Of a stretch of 64,000 nucleotides of DNA, positions 15,110-23,069 are shown piece after piece. Under the pieces are notes generated by a model. That model saw nothing but the letters and a program-made list of their open reading frames with translations. It searched no databases and was not told the DNA's origin. Every line of letters begins with the position of its first letter. Position 1 is the stretch's first letter. The DNA lies in the NCBI GenBank assembly GCA_035547515.1, contig DASZUS010000079.1:1-64000 (forward strand), written 5' to 3'. Made by a program: the position numbers and the translations under genes. Origin of the DNA: DASZTV01 sp035547515. GTDB taxonomy: Bacteria > Actinomycetota > Actinomycetes > JAFAQI01.

Positions 15110-16125
15110 TGGCGGCGCCCGTGGTTCTCGGGATCGAGACGTCCTGTGACGAGACCGGGGTCGGAATCGTCCGTGGTGGTGAGCTGCTCGCAGATGCGCT
15201 GGCCTCCAGCGTCGACGAGCACGCCCGCTTCGGCGGAGTCGTACCGGAGGTCGCCAGCCGCGCCCACCTCGAGGCGATGGTGCCGACGGTCCACCGTGCC
15301 CTCGAGCAGGCCGGGCTGAGCCTCCCGCAGGTGGACGCCATCGCGGTGACCGCGGGGCCCGGGCTCGCGGGAGCGCTGCTCGTCGGCGTCGCCGCGGCGA
15401 AGGCATACGCGCTGTCGGTCGGCAAGCCGCTGTACGGCGTGAACCACCTCGCCGCGCATGTTGCCGTGGACCGGCTCGCCAACGGCGACCTTCCGGAGCC
15501 GTGCATCGCGTTGCTGGTGTCAGGCGGGCACTCCTCGCTGCTGCTGGTCCGCGACCTGGTCGGAGACCTGACGACGCTCGGGGCGACGGTCGACGACGCG
15601 GCCGGCGAGGCCTTCGACAAGGTCGCCCGGGTGCTGGGCCTGCCGTTCCCGGGCGGGCCCCACATCGACCGCGCTGCCGCCGAAGGGGATGCGGATGCGA
15701 TCGGGTTCCCTCGCGGCGTCGTCCGAGACGCGCCGTACTCCTTCACCTTCTCCGGCCTGAAGGCCGCGGTGGCGCGCTGGGTCGAGGCCAGGCAGCGCGC
15801 CGGGGAAGCGGTCCCGGTGGCCGACGTCGCCGCGTCGTTCCAGGAGGCGGTGACCGACGTGCTGACCACCCGGGCGATCGCCGCGTGCCGCGAGCACGGG
15901 CTCGACACCCTCGTCGTCGGCGGCGGCGTGGCGGCGAACTCCCGGCTGCGCGCGATGGCGGCAGAGCGCTGTGAGCAGGCAGGCATCGCGTTGCGGGTGC
16001 CGCCCCGCAACCTCTGCACGGACAACGGCGCGATGGTGGCCGCGCTCGGCTCGCTGCTGGTCGAGCGCGAGATCGACCCGTCGCCGCTCGACATCCCGGC
16101 GGACTCCGCCATGTCGCTCGCGTGA
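15109..16125 (+). CDS. tsaD: tRNA N6-adenosine threonylcarbamoyltransferase TsaD
   Basis: TsaD transfers threonylcarbamoyl to A37 of ANN-decoding tRNAs. LGIETSCDETGVGIV opens the ASKHA fold; the metal-binding histidines are in NHLAAHV, and LVSGGHSSL is the nucleotide loop. The length is 338 residues from ATG 15109; the GTG at 15106, three bases earlier, would overlap the rimI stop and is also possible. A GGGAGG ribosome site lies about 8 bases upstream. Confidence 0.95.
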   Translation: MAAPVVLGIETSCDETGVGIVRGGELLADALASSVDEHARFGGVVPEVASRAHLEAMVPTVHRALEQAGLSLPQVDAIAVTAGPGLAGALLVGVAAAKAYALSVGKPLYGVNHLAAHVAVDRLANGDLPEPCIALLVSGGHSSLLLVRDLVGDLTTLGATVDDAAGEAFDKVARVLGLPFPGGPHIDRAAAEGDADAIGFPRGVVRDAPYSFTFSGLKAAVARWVEARQRAGEAVPVADVAASFQEAVTDVLTTRAIAACREHGLDTLVVGGGVAANSRLRAMAAERCEQAGIALRVPPRNLCTDNGAMVAALGSLLVEREIDPSPLDIPADSAMSLA

Positions 16126-16319
16126 GCGAACCGACGCCGCGGCTGCGCCGGGACCCGAACCCGTCGACCGCGAGCGGCCGCAAGGTCCTCATTGGCGTGG
16201 CCGCCTTCTTCGTCCTGCTGCTGGCCTTCGTGCTCACGCTGGTCTTCACGATCGGGCTGAACAACAACGGCGTGAAGATCCCGCCGTCGACCCCCTCATC
16301 GACGTCGCAAGGCGGCTAA
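16122..16319 (+). CDS. Small single-pass membrane protein
   Basis: This 65-residue protein has a basic N-terminus (TPRLRRDPNPSTASGRK), one strong transmembrane helix at about residues 22-44 (VLIGVAAFFVLLLAFVLTLV) and a short Ser/Thr/Pro tail outside. Its GTG overlaps the tsaD stop (GTGA), which argues that it is real. I do not recognise a family. Confidence 0.6.
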   Translation: MSEPTPRLRRDPNPSTASGRKVLIGVAAFFVLLLAFVLTLVFTIGLNNNGVKIPPSTPSSTSQGG

Positions 16320-16325
16320 TACGGT
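16320..16325 (+). promoter_or_regulatory. -10 element of leaderless dienelactone hydrolase gene
   Basis: TACGGT ends six bases before ATG 16332. It overlaps the end of the preceding small gene (stop at 16317-16319), so the hydrolase can be transcribed on its own. Confidence 0.45.
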
Positions 16326-16331
16326 GGCCTC

Positions 16332-17075
16332 ATGGCCACTGACGCATTTCTCTCCGAGACCGTCTCGATCACCGGTCACGGCGGCGACGCCATCGAGGCG
16401 TACGCCGCGCTCCCACAGGACCCCGCCCCGCGTGGCGGCGTCGTGGTGATCCACCACATGCCCGGCTATGACGAGCCGACGAAGGAGATCACCCGCAACT
16501 TCGCTGCGCACGGGTACAACGCGGTCTGCCCGAACCTCTACTGGCGCGAGGCACCCGGGGCGGACCCTTCAGACGCTGCCGCCACTGCGCGAGCGCAGGG
16601 CGGGGTGCCCGACGACCGGTTCGTCGGCGACGCCGGCGGCGCGATGAACTACCTGAGAGGGCTGCCCAACAGCAACGGCAAGGTCGCGATCATCGGGTTC
16701 TGCTCCGGTGGGCGGCACTCCTGGCTGGCCAACGGCTCGCTGCCCTTCGACGCCGCCATCGTCTGCTACGGCGCGTTCATCGTGGGTGAGACCCCGGAGG
16801 GCATGCCGCCGCGCCCGAACCTCGCGCACCTCGCACCATCGATGTCCGGTCCGGTGCTCGGCCTGTTCGGCAACGACGACGTCTACCCGACACCCGCGCA
16901 GGTCGACGAGATCGAGGCGCTGCTCAAAGAGGCAGGGAAGCCGTACGAGTTCCACCGGTACGACGGGGCCGGACACGCGTTCTTCGCGGTGGATCGGGCC
17001 TCCTACCGGCCCGAGGTCGCGATGGATGCCTGGGGCAAGGTCTGGAGCTTCCTCGGCGCCACGATCGGAGCCTGA
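16332..17075 (+). CDS. Dienelactone hydrolase family protein
   Basis: This 247-residue alpha/beta hydrolase carries the dienelactone-hydrolase nucleophile motif GFCSGGR with Cys124, an acid in FGNDDVYPTP and the His in GAGHAFF. The Cys-Asp-His triad matches carboxymethylenebutenolidase-type enzymes, which open lactones in aromatic degradation, although many homologues have other substrates. The DUF6295 gene follows three bases downstream and is probably co-transcribed. Confidence 0.87.
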   Translation: MATDAFLSETVSITGHGGDAIEAYAALPQDPAPRGGVVVIHHMPGYDEPTKEITRNFAAHGYNAVCPNLYWREAPGADPSDAAATARAQGGVPDDRFVGDAGGAMNYLRGLPNSNGKVAIIGFCSGGRHSWLANGSLPFDAAIVCYGAFIVGETPEGMPPRPNLAHLAPSMSGPVLGLFGNDDVYPTPAQVDEIEALLKEAGKPYEFHRYDGAGHAFFAVDRASYRPEVAMDAWGKVWSFLGATIGA

Positions 17076-17078
17076 GCG

Positions 17079-17348
17079 ATGTGCACCTACCAGACCGAGC
17101 TGCTCGAGGTCGCCGGCAGCGGGCGCGGGCCCGCCGAGTGGCTGCGCTTCACCGATGCCAGCGTCTACGTCGACCACCCGGTGCACGCCATGGCGGGGCA
17201 CACCGTCAACATCGACCTGCGCCGGCCGGCGGACGGACCGGCGGCCCGGGTGGCGCTGGAGCTTCACCCGCAGGCGGCTCGCGACCTGGCCGAAGCGATC
17301 CTGCGCTCGCTCGCCTCGGTGCCCGAGGCGGTCCTCGCCGCGGGCTGA
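17079..17348 (+). CDS. DUF6295-like conserved protein
   Basis: This 89-residue protein begins MCTYQTELLEVAGSGRGPAE and contains YVDHPVHAMAGHTVNIDLRRP, which I recognise as the DUF6295 pattern. The conserved Cys-Thr-Tyr start and DHPVHA histidines might bind metal, but no function is established. The ATG lies three bases after the hydrolase stop. Family assignment is from memory of the motif. Confidence 0.7.
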   Translation: MCTYQTELLEVAGSGRGPAEWLRFTDASVYVDHPVHAMAGHTVNIDLRRPADGPAARVALELHPQAARDLAEAILRSLASVPEAVLAAG

Positions 17349-17371
17349 CAGCGGGCTGCCGGAGGGTTGCG

Positions 17372-17401
17372 TTGACGGCATCGCGGCCGCTGGCGTAAGT
17401 T
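17372..17401 (+). promoter_or_regulatory. groES promoter
   Basis: TTGACG (17372-17377) and TAAGTT (17396-17401) are spaced by 18 bp. The -10 runs directly into the CIRCE operator, so a repressor bound there would block initiation. Confidence 0.7.
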
Positions 17402-17426
17402 GGCACTCGACACCCCAGAGTGCCAA
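17400..17426. promoter_or_regulatory. CIRCE operator of groES
   Basis: TTGGCACTC, nine bases, GAGTGCCAA: a perfect 9+9 inverted repeat matching the CIRCE consensus TTAGCACTC-N9-GAGTGCTAA. In other bacteria it is bound by HrcA, which releases it on heat shock. Confidence 0.93.
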
Positions 17427-17486
17427 GTCAGTTGACCGTCACGCTGAGGGAACCCGTCCCCAATACATCTCGCAGGAGGTCCGTTC

Positions 17487-17786
17487 GTGGCCAGCAAGAC
17501 CAAGATCAAGCCGCTCGAGGACCGCATCGTGATCTCGGTGCTCGACAGCGAGCAGACCACGGCGTCGGGCATCGTGATCCCGGACACCGCCAAGGAGAAG
17601 CCCCAGGAGGGCACCGTCATCGCGGTCGGCCCCGGTCGTTTCGAGGACGGCGCTCGGGTGCCGCTCGACATCAACGAGGGCGACACCGTCATCTTCTCGA
17701 AGTACGGCGGGACCGAGGTCAAGTTCGGCGCCGACGAGTACCTCATCCTGTCGGCGCGCGACGTGCTCGCGGTGGTCAACCGCTAG
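17487..17786 (+). CDS. groES: Co-chaperonin GroES
   Basis: GroES caps the GroEL chamber during protein folding. The 99-residue protein has KIKPLEDRIVI at the N-terminus, the mobile-loop region TTASGIVIPDTAKEKPQEG (residues 24-42) and VIFSKYGGTEVK and EYLILSARDVLAVV at the end. The GTG start is preceded by AGGAGGT at 17474-17480. It is followed by a strong hairpin, so it appears to be separated transcriptionally from groEL. Confidence 0.97.
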   Translation: MASKTKIKPLEDRIVISVLDSEQTTASGIVIPDTAKEKPQEGTVIAVGPGRFEDGARVPLDINEGDTVIFSKYGGTEVKFGADEYLILSARDVLAVVNR

Positions 17787-17800
17787 CACCCGCACCCTCC

Positions 17801-17845
17801 GCTAAAAGGAAAAGCCCGGGCCTCGCCCGGGCTTTTCCTTTTAGC
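17801..17845. terminator. Perfect 21-bp hairpin between groES and groEL
   Basis: The stem is a perfect inverted repeat with arms 17801-17821 and 17825-17845 and a three-base CTC loop. The right arm contains TTTT-CC-TTTT, so it resembles an intrinsic terminator for groES; the symmetric A-rich left arm would also serve the opposite strand. The last five bases of the right arm (TTAGC) are at the same time the start of the groEL CIRCE operator. Confidence 0.85.
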
Positions 17846-17867
17846 ACTCTCGGGTCTAGAGTGCCAG
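17841..17867. promoter_or_regulatory. CIRCE operator and -10 of groEL
   Basis: TTAGCACTC, nine bases, GAGTGCCAG matches CIRCE with 8 of 9 bases in the right half. TAGAGT at 17857-17862 lies inside it and ends seven bases before ATG 17870, predicting a leaderless groEL transcript whose -10 is covered by the repressor. Confidence 0.9.
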
Positions 17868-17869
17868 GT

Positions 17870-19510
17870 ATGCCGAAGATCCTTTCGTTCCACAGCGATG
17901 CCCGCGACTCCCTGCAGCGCGGTGTCGACGCACTTGCCGACGTCGTCAAGGTGACCCTCGGCCCGCGCGGCCGCAACGTCGTCATCGACAAGAAGTGGGG
18001 CGCGCCCACGATCACGAACGACGGCGTGACCATCGCCAAGGAGGTCGAGCTCGAGGACCCCTACGAGAACCTCGGCGCGCAGCTCGCCAAGGAGGTCGCG
18101 ACCAAGACCAACGACGTCGCGGGCGACGGCACCACCACCGCGACGGTCCTTGCTCAGGCCATGGTCCGCGAAGGTCTCCGTAACGTCGCTGCCGGCGCTC
18201 AGCCGCTCGCCCTCAAGCGCGGCATCGACGCAGCCGTCGAGGCCATCAACACCAAGCTGCTCTCCATCGCGCGTGAGGTCGGCGACCAGGCGGAGGTCGC
18301 CAACGTCGCCTCGATCTCCGCGCAGGACGCCGCGATCGGCAGCCTGATCGCCGAGGCGTTCGCCAAGGTCGGCAAGGACGGCGTGATCACGGTGGAGGAG
18401 GCCCAGACGATGGGCCTCGAGCTCGAGTTCACCGAAGGCATGCAGTTCGACAAGGGCTATATCTCGCCGTACATGGTCACCGACCCGGAGCGGATGGAGG
18501 CCGTCCTCGACGATGCCTACGTCCTGATCCACCAGGGCAAGATCAGTGCGGTCGCCGAGATCCTGCCGCTGCTCGAGAAGGTCGTCCAGGCCGCCAAGCC
18601 GTTGCTCATCGTCGCCGAGGACGTCGAGGGCGAGGCGCTGTCGACCCTGGTCGTGAACAAGATCCGCGGCACCTTCACCGTCGTCGCGGTCAAGGCTCCG
18701 GGATTCGGTGACCGCCGCAAGGCGATGCTCGCCGACATGGCCATCCTCACCGGCGGGCAGGTCGTGACCGAGGAGGTCGGCCTCAAGCTGGACCAGGTCG
18801 GCCTCGAGGTGCTCGGCAAGGCTCGCCGCGTCACGATCACCAAGGACGCGACGACGATCGTCGACGGCGCCGGCAAGAAGGCCGACATCGCCGACCGGAT
18901 CCGTCAGATCCGCGCCGAGATCGACAACACCGACTCCGACTGGGACCGCGAGAAGCTGCAGGAGCGGCTCGCGAAGCTCTCCGGCGGCGTCGGCGTCATC
19001 CGGGTCGGCGCGCACACCGAGGTCGAGCTCAAGGAGAAGAAGCACCGGCTCGAGGACGCGATCTCGGCGACCCGCGCCGCGATCGAGGAGGGCATCGTCG
19101 CCGGCGGCGGCTCGGCCCTGGTCCGCGCGCTGCCTGCCCTGAAGGACGACCTTGGCCTGGAGGGCGACGAGGCCACCGGCGTCGCCATCGTCCGCAAGGC
19201 GCTCGTCGAGCCGCTGCGCTGGATCGCGCAGAACGCCGGCCTCGAGGGCTACGTCGCGGTGCAGAAGGTCAGTGACCTCAAGGGCAGCAACGGCCTCAAC
19301 GCGGCAACCGGCGAGTACGTCGACCTCGTCCAGGCCGGCGTCGTCGACCCGGTCAAGGTCACCCGCTCCGCGGTGCGCAACGCCGCGAGCATCGCCGGCA
19401 TGCTGCTGACCACCGAGACGCTCGTCGTCGACAAGCCGGAAGAAGCCGAGCCCGACGGCCACGGCCACGGTCACGGCCACTCGCACGGCCCGGGCGGCCA
19501 CAGCCACTAG
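17870..19510 (+). CDS. groEL: Chaperonin GroEL with His-rich C-terminus (GroEL1-like)
   Basis: This is a 546-residue 60-kDa chaperonin. KVTLGPRGRNVVIDKKWGAP, AGDGTTTATVLAQAM and the EEGIVAGGGSALVRAL signature are present. Instead of the usual Gly-Met tail, the protein ends in alternating His and Gly (DGHGHGHGHSHGPGGHSH). This His-rich tail is known from GroEL1 paralogues of mycobacteria and relatives, which sit beside groES while a second groEL lies elsewhere; the main housekeeping chaperonin is therefore probably outside this window. It has its own CIRCE operator and is probably leaderless. Confidence 0.97.
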   Translation: MPKILSFHSDARDSLQRGVDALADVVKVTLGPRGRNVVIDKKWGAPTITNDGVTIAKEVELEDPYENLGAQLAKEVATKTNDVAGDGTTTATVLAQAMVREGLRNVAAGAQPLALKRGIDAAVEAINTKLLSIAREVGDQAEVANVASISAQDAAIGSLIAEAFAKVGKDGVITVEEAQTMGLELEFTEGMQFDKGYISPYMVTDPERMEAVLDDAYVLIHQGKISAVAEILPLLEKVVQAAKPLLIVAEDVEGEALSTLVVNKIRGTFTVVAVKAPGFGDRRKAMLADMAILTGGQVVTEEVGLKLDQVGLEVLGKARRVTITKDATTIVDGAGKKADIADRIRQIRAEIDNTDSDWDREKLQERLAKLSGGVGVIRVGAHTEVELKEKKHRLEDAISATRAAIEEGIVAGGGSALVRALPALKDDLGLEGDEATGVAIVRKALVEPLRWIAQNAGLEGYVAVQKVSDLKGSNGLNAATGEYVDLVQAGVVDPVKVTRSAVRNAASIAGMLLTTETLVVDKPEEAEPDGHGHGHGHSHGPGGHSH

Positions 19511-19545
19511 CAGCGGCTGCTCGGTCGGGCACTAGCCTTCGCGGC

Positions 19546-20472
19546 GTGGCCAAGACCACGGACCTTCCGTCGCTGCTCGCCGCCAGCGAGCGAGCGGTGT
19601 TCCGTGGTGCCCCCGGCAAGGCGATCGCGGACCTCGAGCAGGCGGTCGGGCTGGCGCAAAGCGACGGCCTGCACGCCGAGGTCGCCGCTGCCGCCTGGCT
19701 GCTCGGGGTGGCGCTCACTGCCTCAGGGCGCTACGGCGCGGGCCTGCGGGTGCTGGTCCCACTGCTCGAAGCGGGCGAGGCGGTTGATGCGGGCACGACC
19801 ACGCCCGAGCTGAGGCTGTTCTCCTCGCTGGCTGCCGCAACCGCGGCAAGCGTCCATCGGGGCCTGGGCCGGGCAGAGGCCGCCATGGCGCTGGACGCCC
19901 GTGGGCTCGCGTTGACCGACGGGCCGGGCGAGGCTGCCTTCGACTGCCTGCTGGGCCTGGCGGCGGACGCGATCGGGGCCGGGCGGGCGGATGAAGCCGC
20001 GAAGCGGTTCAGCCAGGCCAGCGCGGTCATCGAAGGCCACGGCGGCGACTGGTGGCGGCAGAAGGTCCGCCTCGACTGGGTCCGCGCCGAGCTCGCGATG
20101 CTGGGCGGCGAGCCCGGGGAGGCGCGCGCTGCCGCCGTCGAGGCGGTTGCCGGCGCCGAGCGCGCCCGTGCGCCGCGGCACGTATCTAAAGGGCTGCTCT
20201 TCCAAGGTGTTGCGGAGCTGGAGTCGGGCGAGGGGGACGCCGCGGCGACGCTCAGGCGTTCCGCGACGCTGGCCGAAGGGCTCGGGGCCCTGCCCATCGT
20301 GTGGCAGTCGCGGGCGCTGCTGGGGGCCCTGCTCGGAAGCGCCAACGAGGAGGCCGCGCGGTCGCTCGCGGCGGCGCGCAACGCCGTACTCACCATCGCT
20401 GGGGACCTGCCGGCAGACCTGCGTGACGAGTGGCTCGCCCGGCCGAACGTGAGCGCCCTGCTCGAGGGCTAG
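19546..20472 (+). CDS. TPR-like helical-repeat protein of unknown function
   Basis: This 308-residue Ala-rich protein is made of helical hairpins such as GAPGKAIADLEQAVGLAQSDG and GRADEAAKRFSQASAVIEG, spaced like tetratricopeptide repeats; it has no signal peptide or catalytic motif. The GTG at 19546 lies seven bases after TAGCCT (19533-19538) and has no ribosome site, so it is probably leaderless. It sits between groEL and the BldM-like regulator. I cannot name a function; TPR repeats suggest protein-protein contacts. Confidence 0.65.
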   Translation: MAKTTDLPSLLAASERAVFRGAPGKAIADLEQAVGLAQSDGLHAEVAAAAWLLGVALTASGRYGAGLRVLVPLLEAGEAVDAGTTTPELRLFSSLAAATAASVHRGLGRAEAAMALDARGLALTDGPGEAAFDCLLGLAADAIGAGRADEAAKRFSQASAVIEGHGGDWWRQKVRLDWVRAELAMLGGEPGEARAAAVEAVAGAERARAPRHVSKGLLFQGVAELESGEGDAAATLRRSATLAEGLGALPIVWQSRALLGALLGSANEEAARSLAAARNAVLTIAGDLPADLRDEWLARPNVSALLEG

Positions 20473-20497
20473 CGACCGCCGGTGGCCGTCCCGCAAG

Positions 20498-20525
20498 TGA
20501 AGTCTGGCGGCATTTCTGCCGATGA
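20498..20525 (+). promoter_or_regulatory. Possible FliA/WhiG-type promoter of bldM
   Basis: GCCGATGA at 20518-20525 matches the WhiG/FliA -10 consensus GCCGATAA in 7 of 8 bases and ends seven bases before GTG 20533. The -35 is weak: TGAA at 20498-20501 with a 16-base spacer, against the consensus TAAA and 15. No TANNNT element lies nearby. Confidence 0.35.
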
Positions 20526-20532
20526 AGCAGTC

Positions 20533-21141
20533 GTGACCAGCGTGTTGATCTGCGACGACCAGCGCGCGGTGCGCGATGGTCTGGCGCGCTGCGTCGCATC
20601 GATCCCGGGCGTCGGCCGGGTCGACACCGCCGCGAGCGGCGAGGAGGTTCTCGCGCGCTGGCCGGTCGAGCGCCACGACTTGGTGCTGATGGACCTCCAG
20701 ATGCCCGGCATCGGCGGTGTCGAGGCCACCCGCCGCCTCACCCGCGAGTACCCGACGGCGACCGTGGTCATGCTGACCGTCGCGAGCGACCGAGATGCCG
20801 TCGCGACCGCGATCGCCGGGGGCGCCCGCGGCTTCCTGCACAAGGAGACCTCCCGCGAGGAGATCTGTGCGACCGTGGCCCACGCGCTCACCGTGTCGAC
20901 GCTCGGTGGCGCGGCATGTGCGGCCCCGCGCCGCGGCGATGACGCACCCGACCTCACCCAGCGTGAGCTGCAGGTGCTGACCGGCATGGCCGGCGGCAAG
21001 AGCAACGCCCAGATCGGACGCGACCTGTTCCTGTCCGAGGACACGATCAAGACGCACGCCCGCCGGCTGTTCCGCAAGCTCGACGTCGGCGACCGGGCCG
21101 AGGCCGTCGCCTCAGGTTTCCGGCACGGTCTGGTCTCCTAG
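20533..21141 (+). CDS. bldM: BldM-like response regulator (NarL/LuxR type)
   Basis: This is a two-domain regulator. The receiver begins TSVLICDDQRAVRDGLARC with the acidic pair, has the phospho-acceptor Asp in LVLMDLQMPGIGG, and its conserved Lys in GFLHKETSRE. The LuxR HTH contains SNAQIGRDLFLSEDTIKTHA and RRLFRKLDVGDRAEAVASGF, nearly identical to Streptomyces BldM, which controls aerial development. The location next to DUF5319 and guaB also matches bldM. GTG 20533 is preferred over GTG 20482 because BldM starts with TSVLxCDD. It gives 202 residues. Confidence 0.82.
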   Translation: MTSVLICDDQRAVRDGLARCVASIPGVGRVDTAASGEEVLARWPVERHDLVLMDLQMPGIGGVEATRRLTREYPTATVVMLTVASDRDAVATAIAGGARGFLHKETSREEICATVAHALTVSTLGGAACAAPRRGDDAPDLTQRELQVLTGMAGGKSNAQIGRDLFLSEDTIKTHARRLFRKLDVGDRAEAVASGFRHGLVS

Positions 21142-21154
21142 CAGGCCGCTCCGG

Positions 21155-21547
21155 CTAGCTCGAGGAGTCGTCGTCCTCGTCGGCGGTGAGCACACCGTCA
21201 GCGAACCCGCGCGCGTAGTCCCAGCTCACGTAGTCGGCGGGGTCCGGGGCGTACGCCGGCTCATGCACGTGCGGCGCGCCCGCGTCGAGCAGGCTGCGCA
21301 GGTTGCCGCGGATCAGGTCCCAGGAGAAGTAGTGGGCCTCGTGGCAGTCGTCGCAGTCGACGACCAGACCCTTGATCCCGCGCGGGCCGAGCAGCGCCTG
21401 GAAGACCTCGAGATCCTCGAGGTCCTCGAGCAGGTCCTGGCGCTCGTCGTCGGTCAGCGGCTCGTCGTCGTAGTCGTCGGCCGACAGCGCCGCTGCGGGG
21501 TCGCTCGGATCGCCCGCGAACGGGTCGATCGGGCTGTCGTCCTTCAC
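21155..21547 (-). CDS. DUF5319 family protein
   Basis: This 130-residue, highly acidic protein has the conserved core LEVFQALLGPRGIKGLVVDC followed by DDCHEAHYFSWDLIRGNL. The CDDCH stretch could bind a metal. DUF5319 proteins are restricted to actinobacteria and sit beside guaB; their function is unknown. The GTG at 21547 lies six bases after a minus-strand TAGCGT hexamer, so it is probably leaderless and divergent from guaB. Confidence 0.85.
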   Translation of the reverse strand: MKDDSPIDPFAGDPSDPAAALSADDYDDEPLTDDERQDLLEDLEDLEVFQALLGPRGIKGLVVDCDDCHEAHYFSWDLIRGNLRSLLDAGAPHVHEPAYAPDPADYVSWDYARGFADGVLTADEDDDSSS

Positions 21548-21553
21548 CCCTCA

Positions 21554-21572
21554 ACGCTATCCCGCCTAGAAT
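21554..21572. promoter_or_regulatory. Back-to-back -10 elements of DUF5319 gene and guaB
   Basis: On minus, TAGCGT (21559-21554) ends six bases before GTG 21547. On plus, TAGAAT (21567-21572) ends six bases before ATG 21579. The two hexamers are seven bases apart in a 31-bp intergenic region. Confidence 0.55.
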
Positions 21573-21578
21573 CCATAC

Positions 21579-23069
21579 ATGGCGGCGTCGTTTCCGGAGA
21601 AGTTCGCCCCGCTCGGCCTCACCTTCGACGACGTGCTGCTGTTGCCCGCGGCCTCCGACGTCGTACCCAGCGAGGTGAACCTCGCTACGCGGCTCTCCCG
21701 CAACATCGCGCTGCGCTCGCCGCTGGTGTCCAGCGCGATGGACACGGTCACCGAGGGCCGGATGGCGATCGCCATGGCGCGCCAAGGTGGTCTCGGCGTC
21801 CTGCACCGCAACCTCTCGATCGAGGACCAGGCGATCCAGGTCGACATCGTGAAGCGGTCCGAGGCGGGGATGATCACCTCGCCGATCACCTGTAGCCCGG
21901 ACGACACCATCAGCGACGCCGACGCGTTGATGGGCCGCTACCGGATCTCCGGCGTACCCGTCACCGACGCCGACGGCGTCCTGGTCGGCATCGTCACCAA
22001 CCGCGACATCCGCTTCGAGCGGGACGCGTCCCGTCTGGTTCGCGAGGTCATGACCTCGATGCCGCTCGTGACGGCGCCGGTGGGCGTGCGCCACGAGGAC
22101 GCGCTCGCGCTGCTGCAGCAGCACAAGGTCGAGAAGCTGCCGATCGTCGACGACCGCGGAAGGCTGCGCGGCCTGATCACCGTGAAGGACTTCACGAAGA
22201 GCGAGGAGTACCCGAACGCCACGAAGGACGCCGCGGGCCGGCTCATGGTCGGCGCGGCGGTCGGTGTCGGTGAAGACGCGTACAAGCGCGCCATGACGCT
22301 GGTCGACGCGGGTGTCGACGTCGTCGTCGTCGACACCGCACATGGCCACTCCCGTTCGGTTCTCGAGATGGTCGCGCGCCTGAAGAAGGCGGTGTCGATC
22401 GACGTGATCGGCGGCAACATCGCAACCGGCGCGGCCGCGGCCGCCTTGATCGAAGCCGGCGCGGACGCCGTCAAGGTCGGGGTCGGCCCGGGTTCTATCT
22501 GCACGACCCGGGTGGGTGCCGGTGTCGGCGTACCGCAGATCTCGGCTATCTACGACGTCGCGCAGGTCGCGGGCCCGGCCGGCGTGCCGGTCATCGCGGA
22601 CGGCGGGATGCAGTACTCCGGCGACATCGCGAAGGCGATCGCGGCGGGCGCGGACACCGTGATGCTCGGCTCGCTGCTCGCCGGCTGCGAGGAGTCGCCC
22701 GGGGAGCTGCTGTTCGTCAACGGCAAGCAGTTCAAGTCCTACCGCGGCATGGGATCGCTCGGCGCGATGCAGTCGCGAGGGCAGGCCCGGTCCTACTCCA
22801 AGGACCGCTACTTCCAAGACGACGTGCTCTCCGACGACAAGCTCGTGCCCGAGGGCGTCGAGGGCCAGGTCCCCTACCGCGGCCCGCTCGGTGCCGTCGC
22901 GCACCAGCTGCTGGGCGGGTTGCGGGCGGCGATGGGCTACTGCGGTGCGGAGACGATCGCCGAGCTGAAGGCGGCACAGCTGGTGCGAATCACCGCGGCG
23001 GGGCTCAAGGAGAGCCACCCGCACGACATCGCGATGACCACCGAGGCCCCGAACTACACCGCGCGATGA
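21579..23069 (+). CDS. guaB: IMP dehydrogenase
   Basis: GuaB oxidises IMP to XMP, the first committed step to GMP. LTFDDVLLLPA opens the barrel, two CBS domains lie at about residues 100-215 (MITSPITCSPDDTISDADAL and MPLVTAPVGVRHEDALALLQ), and the catalytic Cys308 is in GPGSICTTRVGAGVG. The flap has MGSLGAMQSR. The length of 496 residues is normal. Probably leaderless from TAGAAT. It overlaps guaB3 by four bases. Confidence 0.97.
   Translation: MAASFPEKFAPLGLTFDDVLLLPAASDVVPSEVNLATRLSRNIALRSPLVSSAMDTVTEGRMAIAMARQGGLGVLHRNLSIEDQAIQVDIVKRSEAGMITSPITCSPDDTISDADALMGRYRISGVPVTDADGVLVGIVTNRDIRFERDASRLVREVMTSMPLVTAPVGVRHEDALALLQQHKVEKLPIVDDRGRLRGLITVKDFTKSEEYPNATKDAAGRLMVGAAVGVGEDAYKRAMTLVDAGVDVVVVDTAHGHSRSVLEMVARLKKAVSIDVIGGNIATGAAAAALIEAGADAVKVGVGPGSICTTRVGAGVGVPQISAIYDVAQVAGPAGVPVIADGGMQYSGDIAKAIAAGADTVMLGSLLAGCEESPGELLFVNGKQFKSYRGMGSLGAMQSRGQARSYSKDRYFQDDVLSDDKLVPEGVEGQVPYRGPLGAVAHQLLGGLRAAMGYCGAETIAELKAAQLVRITAAGLKESHPHDIAMTTEAPNYTAR

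Noticed and set aside
20482..20532. Earlier GTG start for bldM
   Set aside because: It adds 17 residues absent from BldM and has only TAGCGA upstream, which lacks the final T of the -10 pattern.
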